64,000 bases of DNA, taken from contig JAWNZC010000012.1 in assembly GCA_035771165.1 (NCBI GenBank), forward strand, positions 1,654,501 to 1,718,500, in the 5' to 3' direction. Position 1 is the first letter of the stretch; each line of letters begins with the position of its first letter. A program made the position numbers and the translations under genes. Positions 45,861 to 55,386 of the stretch are shown here, piece after piece. Origin of the DNA: Paragorgia papillata (lineage: Eukaryota; Cnidaria; Anthozoa; Scleralcyonacea; Coralliidae). The notes beneath the pieces were generated by a model. That model made no database searches. It was not told where the DNA came from and was given only the letters and a program-made list of their open reading frames with translations.

Positions 45861-46265
45861 TATTTTAATTGGTAGAGAGGCGTCTATTGGAGAGGGGTGT
45901 TTATTTTATAGTGGGCGTCTATTGGAATAAATATGGTACTCGTCAGGGCACCGCAATAATGATAAACACGGCCTAGGAATCACGTTGCTTTTAAATATTC
46001 TAAGGCCTCCGCCTAATCTTTAACTTTTGCCACAGACCAATTAGTAGTTTGTTTGCTTTACTTTGTTCTTTCTTTCCGAAAGAGTTTTTCCGCTTTTTCC
46101 GTGCTTCATCGACGAGAAATGGAGCGACACTACAACCAATCAGAAACGTCGTACATGTATTACAATAATATAATTTATTTTTCAATGGGACTTTGGTATA
46201 GAATATGGATGAAACCAGGCATTTATAAACGTTTTCCTTTTTTCTTCTTCCAAGTGTTTTCAGAA

Positions 46266-46643
46266 ATGCGTAAAGCGGGGTTTTCACGGTTGTCGGTCGT
46301 CAAAGAAATGGAAAGCAAAAAGGCCAAAACAAGAAGCAAAGGTCAAGCTAGCGGATCTGATGGAAAGAAAATCACGAAAGCGACCCCTCTTCTACGATTC
46401 CAGAACCTCGTCTCGACCATCACCATGACAAGATCATTGCGCAATCGAGCCATGCTGAGACGGCAAAACGAACGAGGAGACGTGGGCGAGTTTGCAATGA
46501 GTCATTGCACGTCACCCGATGACGACGATCGACGACCGGTAACGACACTGACCGAGGCGATGACGTTAAGGAGCGATGTTCTCAGTAGGCTCCACATGAG
46601 TGATCAATTCCGTTTTATCACCAAACCTAACAGAAAATTCCAG
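46266..46643 (+). CDS. DYNLT-like exon 1
   Basis: Encodes residues 1-126, ending NRKFQ. The junction is TTCCAG-GCAGGT. The nearest GT (46648) would leave phase 1 and meet an immediate stop at the exon 2 acceptor, so a GC donor at 46644 is the simplest reading. Confidence 0.8.
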
Positions 46644-47970
46644 GCAGGTCTTTTTTTATATAAATATAGATAACGGTGGTTTGGAGTGCACATAACTCTT
46701 TTGCTCATGCTCGCCAATATACACACTCCACTCTGCATAAAGATCATAAATAAAACTAGAGGGGGCATTGGGGAGAATCTCCAGTCAAACTCGGGTAACC
46801 AATTGGTGGCTTTCACGTGACGTCACGGCGGCCATATTTGTGCCCCAAAACAATAAAACGGCGGCCATATTTGTGTCCTAAATGAATCCCATTGGGATTT
46901 AGCTCTATTCTTATTCACAAATTTCCTATTGTTTTAGCAATCCAATATGGCTGTCGGTCACGTGGGTGAAACCCAAGAATTGAAGGCTGTCATCTTGGAT
47001 CAGTTGGGGGCAAAATGCAAACCCGTGTGTAAAACTAATCGGTCCCAGAGTAGTTTTAGAGAGCTCTCGGATAGTAGGAAAAGTCTGGGATCGAGTGGTT
47101 TTACATCCGGGTTTGCAATTTTGCCCCCCAACTGATCCATGATGGAAATGCCGGTTACGACCAAAGCTGGTGACTCCTTGTTGCTGGACAAATGGACCGC
47201 AGGCTCTGGGTGCGAGATTGCCTCGGTCTACCGTGTGACTTGCAGTGGCTCGTTCAAGTCCCGTCTAGCCATAGTCAATCGAGATATGGTCTGGAAACTC
47301 AGCTAAAGTCTTTGTTCTATCTTTTTGTTCGGCTTTATGCATTTTTGTGCACGGTGCACGGTCACTGAACACATTGTATTTTAGTATAATGAAGGAATTG
47401 TCCAATAGCAAGGTTTCAGTTCAATCACTCAACCGTGCTATTTAAATATTAATAAACCTAAAACAAAGGATGTGCACGGTGAAAGGTACGGTTCAACATA
47501 AAATGACAGCTCATTATAGGCGCTTTGAAGTTTGCCGAGTTTCCAGACCATATATCGATTGACTATGGTCTAGCACGACAGCTTGTACATCAAGAACTGA
47601 GAAAACTGTACCAACTCCAAGCTGAAATCCTAGACTAAGGTCCAATCTGTCTATTTTCCAGGAAATTAAAGTGTGCAACATTATCAAGGAAGTCCTCGAA
47701 GACCGTTTGCAAGGATGTGAGTACAAGCCTGAATTTTGTCAGGAAATATCGCCAATAATAGCGGACGCCATCAAAGAACGCGTCAAAAAACTCGTTTTCC
47801 CGCGCTATAAGATCATCTGTCACGTGCTTATGGGGCAGGTGAATGGTCAGTGCATGCGCAGTGTGAGTCGATGCGCATGGAACGAGGAATTTGATAATTA
47901 TGCGCAGTATTGTTTCCAGACCCCAACATTGTACGCCATCGGCGTCGTGTATGGTGTGTACGCGGAATAA
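46266..47970 (+). CDS. Tctex-1-domain dynein light chain, DYNLT4/5 (TCTEX1D)-like, two exons
   Basis: Exons 46266-46643 and 47662-47970 give 228 residues. The first 100 residues are basic and Ser/Thr-rich (MESKKAKTRSKGQA, MTRSLRNRAMLRRQNE), as in the long TCTEX1D group. The Tctex-1 domain follows: SDQFRFITKPNRKFQ, IIKEVLEDRL, IADAIKERVKKL, FPRYKIICHVLMGQVNGQ, SRCAWNEEFDNYAQYCFQTP and the C-terminal LYAIGVVYGVYAE that forms the swapped beta strand. Such proteins are dimeric dynein light chains, several of them ciliary (dynein-2/axonemal); which role applies here cannot be told. The start follows an acceptor-like TTTTCAG at 46261-46263, so a 5' UTR exon upstream is likely; upstream in-frame Met codons lie in repeat DNA. 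Confidence 0.88.
46813..46975. repeat. Dispersed repeat GTCACGGCGGCCATATT, copy 2
   Basis: CGTGACGTCACGGCGGCCAT, a second CGGCGGCCATATTTGTG, and CGGTCACGTGGGTGAAA in the same order as at 18833-18990. It lies in the DYNLT-like intron. Confidence 0.7.
46990..47150. mobile_element. Foldback MITE in the DYNLT-like intron
   Basis: TTGGATCAGTTGGGGGCAAA with TGCAAACCCG, mirrored by CGGGTTTGCAATTTTGCCCC and CCAACTGATCCATGA. About 160 bp with 38-bp arms. Confidence 0.75.
47274..47570. repeat. Inverted repeat AGTCAATCGA...GAGTTTCCAGACCAT
   Basis: TAGTCAATCGAGATATGGTC with TGGAAACTCAGC at 47273, complement at 47538-47570. A related right end is at 48940-48972. GTGCACGGTG motifs stand just inside both copies. 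Confidence 0.65.
47662..47970 (+). CDS. DYNLT-like exon 2 with stop
   Basis: The acceptor TCTATTTTCCAG is followed by EIKVCNIIKEVLEDRL in phase 0 and ends YGVYAE, TAA at 47968. Confidence 0.9.
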   Translation, partial: EIKVCNIIKEVLEDRLQGCEYKPEFCQEISPIIADAIKERVKKLVFPRYKIICHVLMGQVNGQCMRSVSRCAWNEEFDNYAQYCFQTPTLYAIGVVYGVYAE

Positions 47971-48373
47971 CACTATTATAGGTGAAATGCGATGTAAATT
48001 TTTTTTCTTCTCCATTATATTAAACCCACTTCTAAAATTCCAGCGGAAAATTTGGAGATGTTGATGTTTTTGTAACTGGAAATCTTGTCAAATTCGAAAT
48101 GCCATATTGTTGGAAATGCCTTTTAACTCGGCAAATTGTAAAGGTGAATGCCGTCAAGTCCGTTCTGCGCATGTACGAAACTAATGTTTACATGTTTATT
48201 TACAATAAATATACTCGTACCTTATTCAAGATTGTAAAAGTTTTCTTTCGTCCTCTTCCGCATTACTTGTACCCAAAACAAAACATTTTCCCGAAGAGAT
48301 ATCTTCGCCGAATCGCTTATATTATCTGCCGAGTACTTCATGTACTTATCTACGAATGTCATGTTTGAGGGCC

Positions 48374-48572
48374 TATAAAATAACAAATAGATTCCATTTT
48401 CTTGTTGTCTGTTCAGTTATAGATGCACAGATGACGTCACAACGTGGTAAGAACAAAAAAGTGGCCCTCGGGACGCAGTCGAGTGGGTCACTGATGTTCT
48501 TACCACGTTGCGACGTCTTCTGTGCATCTATAACTGAACAGACAACAAAAAAATGGAATCTATTTGTTTTAT
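48374..48572. repeat. 199-bp foldback
   Basis: ATAAAATAACAAATAGATTC, TGTCTGTTCAGTTATAGATG and GACGTCACAACGTGGTAAGA, with complements; arms of about 80 bp. A partial copy is at 59529-59610. Frames on both strands are shadows. Confidence 0.85.
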
Positions 48573-48599
48573 ACAATAAAAATTTAAAAGGTTTTTATC

Positions 48600-49370
48600 G
48601 AAACTCTTCCCAGATTTTGGGGCATGAAGAAAGAAATAAGCAAGTCAGCTGACGTGATCTGACGTGACCATGTGTCTGTCCTCTAATAGATCATGGGCAA
48701 CAACCAATGAAAACACGCATAGCAACCAGGGTATTGTATAATTTTATGTTGAGACGGTCCTCACCGTGCACAAATCTTTTGCTTTTCGTTTATGAATATT
48801 TAAATAACACGGTTGCCGGAATGATTGAACCTAAACGCTGCTATTGGATGATTGCTTTATTAAATCAAAGATACATTGCCCTCACCGTGCACAGTTTGCA
48901 TAAACGTGAACAAAAACATAGAACAGAGATTTTCGCTGAGTTTCCAGACCATCTTTCGATTGACTATGATGGCACCAAAGTTGTCGTGAAATACGCTTTG
49001 CACGAGCTTCTTTTCTTAACTCAAACATGTCGTACTGAATAATTTAAGGTTGAAATAACAATTCAAATATAGAGCAAAAGTGCGAAAATTAAGTTTGTTC
49101 TATTTGAAAAAAAACACCTAAAATGACAAAGCAACATGTTTTGTAGTTTTTGGTTTTATTGCTTCGTTTTTGAGAGATTTCAGTTTGTTTGATATACAAA
49201 CTGTCACATGTTGTCACATACACGTACTACACGGGCATATTAAACGAATTATCGGAGGTTATAATCTTTGCTATTATAAAACCAAATTTAATTCGAATGA
49301 AGCATGTGCGTGTGTATTTCCCACAACACGAAACATGTAGAATTTCAAGTGATTTCATTATGCACGTGTA
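48600..49370. other. Intergenic repeats, no gene seen
   Basis: A copy of the 47274 repeat family, then 49082-49370 with AAATTAAGTTTGTTCTATTT and TTTGTAGTTTTTGGTTTTAT from the TTAA hairpin family. Confidence 0.55.
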
Positions 49371-49406
49371 CGTAGCCTAGATTTTTGAGTGCTCTACAAC
49401 TTCCCT

Positions 49407-49866
49407 AGCCTGCGTCGCAGCCAGACGTGTTTTGAAATTGAAACCCGATATAGTCCGTCTGCGGACCAGCGACCAAATTCGTGTTCTGACCGATCCCTGC
49501 GAGTTTGCAAGGTTTTTTATAATCGCTTGTAATTGGCGCTTGTCGTCAGTTGTTGTTATACGGCGCTACGTGATTGGTCAAGCGACATGTAATGTATATT
49601 TTAAAAGGATTAAAAAAGATTCACGAGAGATTTTTAATGGGAGCTGGACGTGGACAATTTGATGTCATTTGAAGCTGAAAAGTCTCGCGTTTAATTTAAG
49701 GCGTACGAGTTGTTTCATCTGTCGTATTTGTATTCAGAAGCTGAAGAAAACGAAGAACATTGCTAATCCAAACGTGCAGGCGTCCAGAACACGAATTTGG
49801 TCGCTGGTCCGCAGACGGACTATATCGGGTTTCAATTTCAAAACACGTCCGGCTGCGACGCAGGCT
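49407..49866. mobile_element. Mutator-like MITE, AGCCTGCGTCGCAGCC ends, with 10-11 bp TSD
   Basis: Arms of about 84 bp: AGCCTGCGTCGCAGCCAGAC, TTTTGAAATTGAAACCCGAT and GGACCAGCGACCAAATTCGT, all mirrored at 49783-49866. Flanks ACAACTTCCCT (49396-49406) and ACAACTTCCCA (49867-49877). The host sequence is a repeat whose uninterrupted version is at 56395-56440 (TTTTTGAGTGCTCTCCCAAT then TTCCCAAGTGCATCC). Confidence 0.92.
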
Positions 49867-50329
49867 ACAACTTCCCAAGTGCATCCATAATTAACTCAAT
49901 GGAGCACGCCAAACCATGGACCATTTCTTTTATAACAGAGAATCAGACGCAAAACAAGGGAAAACAATATTTATTTCGCTGATTAAAAATGAGTTTCTCA
50001 TAACGTTTGAAACGAGTTATGGAGCACGCACAGTAGCCAATCAGAAACGCCGTTATATTACATATACGTTATAATACAATTTTGACCATGGTCATCAAGG
50101 AATTTTTTTTACGTGGCCTAATAAGGAATTTATTATATGGCTATTGGTTCATTCTGCTATTGGTTTATTCTGTTCAGTATGCTGTTTACGGCACCTGTTA
50201 ACATTTTCGTGTCGCTTCTTATTTACAGCAGTTCGGCTTTTATTTGCCGTGTTTTTAGATAAACAGCTTTATTTATTTACAGTTATTTATTAAACACAGT
50301 AGCCTCTCAACTTGTAACTTAAAACCTAA

Positions 50330-50729
50330 GACCCCGTTTACACCATGCCGGTACAATTTGAAAACGGAACAAAATCATGCCGTTTAGGCCTTGCGTTTAC
50401 ACGATACCGGCACAAAAATGACATGAAAACGGCACAAAATGAAGACGGGTTCCTTGACGGCATGAAATGAAAACGGAACACTAACCAGTATCGTGTAAAG
50501 GCCCGTGCCGTAACAGTTTGATGACGGTAATCACGATATATACGACCACAGTATTCGGGTCAGCAGTATTCACAAAGTCTTCTCAATTCTCATCGGAAGA
50601 GAATAGTCGCATGCTAATCCGTCATTATATTATACCGGCACCGTGTAAACGCAAGACTTTTTGGCCTGTATTTACACACCGGCACGATTTTGTTCCGTTT
50701 TCAAATTGTACCGGCATTGTAACGGGGTC
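50330..50729. mobile_element. Harbinger-like MITE, GACCCCGTTTACACC ends
   Basis: GACCCCGTTTACACCATGCC and GCCGGCATTG-type right end CCGGCATTGTAACGGGGTC, flanked by TAA (50327-50329, 50730-50732). Internal copies of GTGTAAACGCAAG, TTTACACGATACCGG and AAAACGGAACA are inverted repeats. Confidence 0.9.
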
Positions 50730-50852
50730 TAAGTGAATATATTTACATATATTGCCAAGCTTATTTACTTCGTGCAATTCAAGCAAAAGCGATATATACT
50801 GCATGCAGGCCAAACTACTGTTGGCTCGCAAGTGAGCTGATAGATTGACTTA

Positions 50853-51296
50853 GGCCCTGTTTACATGAAGCAGATCAATGCGTGAAGCGGATTCACAGTC
50901 GAATTGGATCCGACAAACGCCAGTTAAGTTAATCTGGCAGATGTTTACATCGAGAATCCGATCTGTTTGGAACACTATTTTCGGTTTTTGAAACACTATT
51001 TTCTGTGCTTTCCTCAATGTCCGCCATGTTGTACAACACGAACTAACTCCACGCATGTTTATCAAGTCATTTTCAAGTCAAACCGTATTTAGATGAATCA
51101 GATTGGAGACATTCAAGCCGATTCAAGCTTGAATCTCAAGTCAATCCACTCCACTGCGTGGATTGACTTCAGCCATTCAGCCATCCGTTTCGATCAGATC
51201 GAAAACTTTCAATCTTCTTCATGTAAACACAACAAGGAGAAACAACATGCGAGATTTGACTTGAACACTCAATCCGCTTCATGTATAAACAGGGCC
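50853..51296. mobile_element. Harbinger-like MITE, GGCCCTGTTTACATGAAG ends
   Basis: GGCCCTGTTTACATGAAGC and GCTTCATGTATAAACAGGGCC flanked by TTA (50850-50852, 51297-51299). The interior is rich in GATTGACTT, AATCCGATC and CAAGTCAA modules. Confidence 0.9.
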
Positions 51297-51302
51297 TTAT
51301 TA

Positions 51303-51407
51303 GGGCATGTTTACACTGAGATCGATCTCAATTTGACTGTTCACATTCGGCTTGCTTTCCCTCAGGTCGGTCTTGGATCGATCTCAAAGTGCGGTGTGAA
51401 CAGGCCT
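51303..51407. mobile_element. 105-bp Harbinger-like MITE adjacent to the previous one
   Basis: GGGCATGTTTACACTGAGAT with inner CGATCTCAATTTGA, and GGATCGATCTCAAAGTGCGG ending GTGTGAACAGGCCT. TTA flanks (51300-51302, 51408-51410). Confidence 0.8.
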
Positions 51408-51698
51408 TTACAAACAATTCGGGCCGAGTTTCTTGGCACTTGCCAGCCCAAAACTTTCTTACAACCGAAATTTTTTCTTGGAACGAGGATCCACCACTAT
51501 TTCCAGGTCTGGGAAAATAACTCGGAACTAGCCGGGAACCTTAAGTAAAATTTATACCCGTACAGACTACGGGTACGGCCGGGTAGATTACCCGTACCCG
51601 TAAACCGAACCCGGGGTATCTTAAGGTCTCTAATATCGTAGAATCCCGACCGCTCGGGAACCAATCAGCATGCATCGTTTTGAGTCCATACACGCACT

Positions 51699-51975
51699 TC
51701 AAATTAGTAGTGGTGTAGAAGTTCTTGAACCATTACTGTTCGCAGTCATTGTAGTTACAATTCTTCTCAGCTCTCGTCTGTAGTCCGTCTTAGCCGTCGT
51801 GACATCGCTGAACGTGTGAATAATGACATAGGTTTTAAAATCGATTGCCAATGGCAACACGTAAATCTGTAGAGATTCTTTGGCGAGGTTGTCGTGTTCA
51901 AAAGCCTCTTCGACAAGCTCCAACGAAAGCAGTGTCACCACAGCCCAAAACATTACGTTAAGATCGCACCAACAT
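51699..51975 (-). CDS. Otopetrin-like last exon
   Basis: The acceptor GTCTTTTCTTCCAG precedes A-TGT-TGG. It encodes the last helix-turn-helix (LQIYVLPLAIDFKTYVIIHT) and a basic tail ending STPLLI, stop at 51701-51699. A TTAA MITE starts 30 bp upstream in the intron. Confidence 0.78.
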
Positions 51976-54900
51976 CTGGAAGAAAAGACATGGTGTCGCA
52001 TTAAGGTGGCTCTTGAAAAATGGAAAATACAAGTTTGAAAGTCCAAAACACGTGCATAAACAATTCGGAAAAAGAATAAAACTAAATGTTATGCATGGTT
52101 AAACAGACTGACAATCAAAACATGTTACCAAATATATAGGAACAGATGTTGCTATGGCAACAATGACGTTTCAAAATGGCTGCCAATTACCCTTCAAACC
52201 TCTGCCTTCAAACTAATTTAATTGTAGAACGAATAATTTTTTTTCTCGGAAAAATCATGTTTGTTAATTTTTAAAAAAATTCGTTCTACAGAATTTTTTT
52301 TAAATCGGCCTATTGATTACTCATACTTCAAGGAAAGTTTTAATGAAAAAAAAATTGGGGGTCACCAAAGATTTTTTCGCATAAATTAGTTTGAAGGGTA
52401 ATTGGCAGCCATTTTGAAACGTCATTGTTGCCATAGCAACAACTGTTGCTATTTTTTGGTAACAGTTTTAGTTGTCAGGCTGTTAACTATGCATAACATT
52501 TAGTTTGATTCTTTTTCCGAATTGTTTAATCACGTGTTTCGGACTCTCAAACTTGTACTTTCCATTTTTCATTTTTCAAGAAACTGTATGGAGCCACCTT
52601 AAGCTAAATAATGACAAACTAATAAGGGGGCGATTACATGGACCGGGCTGGCCCGGTTAACCGGGCTAGCCCGCTTTATATATAAAACACATGTTGTTTT
52701 AACATTTCGATTACATGGCAAGCGGGCTAGCCCGGTTTGCCGGGATCCCGCTTGTCGCAACCGGGCTAGCCCGGTTAACCGGGATGAAAATGTCCATGTA
52801 ATCGTTTTCAGCCCGGCAAACCGGGCTGAAAAACTGTTGAACTCGCTTCGATACGCGTTCGTTTGCTTGACTGTGTGAATAAATAGTGCTGAAAGGAACT
52901 GAAATAGAACATCAACGTGTTTGTGTGTTTTGTGATCAAAGCGAAGATTTAATAAATTAATTAGTCTTCGTGAAGACGCTTTCCTGGGTTAGCTAAGACT
53001 TTAACAATCTTTTTAGTAACGATGGGCTTACAAAATAAATAATAGACTAATTAGTGTAAAACTGAAGTAAAACTAACGTAGCTTTGCCCTTATTTACTTG
53101 ATAATTGCGAATTTCGGCCTGAAATCATCCCGGCTTACCGGGCTAGCCCGCTCCATGTAATCGTTTTGTAAACTCATCCCGGTTAACCGGGCTAGCCCGG
53201 TTAACCGGGCCAGCCCGGTCCATGTAATCGCCCCCTAAGAGTTATGTTTGCACGACAGGGAGTACTTTTTTAAATTTTTTGAGAGGCTGGAGCATCTTAT
53301 TAAACTGGTTGCCCCATATATTGTGAAAAACGAATGCAGGAGCAGAATATCCTCTCTCACCAGAATTGGAATGCGCTATGAGATGGGGACTGGGTTGTAG
53401 AAAATTATCGCCGATGATCGCCGATGCACGTTCTCATATGTTTTTCAGGTCGGCGATGGTCGGCGACTATCGCAAGAAACAAACTTTTTTGTTTTCTGCG
53501 ATTGGATCGCCAATGATCGCCGACGGCCGCCGATGACATTTGAAGCACGTTCTCATATGTCGCCGATGTCGCATAGCCCTCGTCGCCGATCATCGACGAC
53601 ATATGAGAACTAGGCTTAAGTGTCCATGATGCAACGAGGGCCTGCGGAGGAAGCAGGAACAGTAAGGTACGGTAATAGCTTAAAGGACAGGGACCGGTTG
53701 TACGAAGGCCGGATAGCGCTATCCACTGGATAGCGATTTTTTCAACCTTCGTAAAATTGGCCGTTGATTGTTATGACCTCAGATTAGGATTTGGTATTTA
53801 TAAACTGAAGTTTTTATGATCTATTGTGGGCTCCAGATGCGTAGTATCACAGCTCTTCGGCCATTTTTACGAAGGTTGAAAAAATCGCTATCCAGTGGAT
53901 AGCACTATCCGGCCTTCGTACAACCGCCCCCTGGAGGCTAATCTTTACTCGCAGCCAGTGGCTGAATAGGCCATTTGCACGATGACGTGAGATGGCGTTG
54001 GGTGACTACAACTACCAGAATGCTTTGCTAGTATTCTAGGGTTTCGGCTAAAAGGGCTCACTCAAAGGGAGCCGTCCAGTCCGTCAGTCAAATATGTTTT
54101 TCCAAAAAGCTATATGTAGCCTGCGAACCCAGACGTCTGGGTTCGCAGGCTAAGCTATACGCGGGAAACGAGATTTCTGATTAGTCTGTTAGGGTTTATG
54201 TTGTGGTTAGGGTATCAAAAAGATTGCTAAAATCCTGAGACTCACTGAAGCTTGACGACAAAGTTGGAAACAACAAATTTGACGAGATAGTTTGGAAAAG
54301 TTGTGAAAGGACTTGGAGGGGTCGTTTTGAGTCATCCCTTTTAACCGAAATCCTAGAATACTGGCAAAGCATTCTGGTAGTTTTAGTCACCCAACGCCAT
54401 CTCACGTCATCGTGCAAATGGTCTATTGCGAAGGACGCAAATCAACGGTCAAATGATATCAAAGGCGCTCCAGTCCAGGCAGCTGCCATTACGAGACAGT
54501 TCAGATCACAGTAGGTGTTGATTTTACGCCGAGGGAGGAAAACCGGAGGAACCCGGCGAAAAACCCTCGAAGCACAGGAGAGATCAACAACAACTCTACT
54601 CACACGAGCTCCACCCATCCAAGTATACTAACCCCGTTTAACCTTAGCTTTTGGTGAGAGGCAGCGCGCTAACAGCACATGCCACCCGAGCTCCCCTACC
54701 TCAGTTTTCTTTTTTCGTGACTCATCCAGAACATGAACACAGTTAAGCATATACAGGCGACGCCTTTACATCCCTCTCTGACTGGTTGAAAGATGTCTAT
54801 TTCACCGCCTCGAATGCTCACGCGTATTGTGAGCAAGAAGTGGTAACTGACAGCACAGATTGAGTAGAAGAGCAGCACTCGCAAATGACTAACTTGTTCC

Positions 54901-55318
54901 CCAGCCAGATATGAAGTGATCTCTTCAAACATGTCGCTTATACCATGCCATTGTCGACGTTCTTCGTCTTCGCTGTTACCATCTGACATAGTAGTCTTTA
55001 AGGTGATGCAAAAGATTGTTAGCATGATAACAACGGTTGAAAGTGTTGCTAGGTAGTGAATCTCATCAATGCGTCTCCTGTTCAACACAGTAAATAAAAT
55101 ATGTCAAATTACTAGACGTAGCAGGACAGCAGTGTTTGGAAAAGTGCCTACGGAATGAAAAATTTAGTTGTAAATTCGCTTATTTGAGAGTTTAAGTTTT
55201 GCGTTTATATCCCTTCCATATCTCACTTTTTTTGCTGCTGTTGTTGTTGTTGCTGCTGCTGTTGTTGTTGTTGTTGTTGCTGCTGTTGTTGCTACTGCTC
55301 TTATTGCTGTTGCTGCTT

Positions 55319-55386
<68 letters not shown>

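Larger units (their letters stand above)
43637..45936. mobile_element. Outer element of a three-level nest
   Basis: GTATTTATTCCAATAGACGC at 43639 and GCGTCTATTGGAATAAATA near 45932 are the ends. Subterminal GGCGTTTATT modules occur on both sides and are amplified on the right (45663-45860). It contains the pogo-like element 43766-45323, which contains the TTAA element 44257-45224. Confidence 0.7.
53934..54697 (-). mobile_element. 5S-derived SINE, copy E, split by a MITE
   Basis: On the minus strand the head GGGGAGCTCGGGTGGCATGT begins at 54697, directly against the otopetrin-like exon 3 donor. The 5S block (GGGGTTAGTATACTTGGATG) and tail follow to 54421, and the last 35 bp (ATTCAGCCACTGGCTGCGAG) are displaced to 53934-53970. 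Confidence 0.88.

Noticed and set aside
46053..46265. Upstream extension of the dynein light chain frame by 71 codons
   Set aside because: It crosses repeat sequence and a strong acceptor-like TTCTTCCAAGTGTTTTCAG; family N-termini do not support it.
48098..48652. Frames of 89-98 codons downstream of the dynein light chain gene
   Set aside because: They run into the 199-bp foldback and have no family resemblance.
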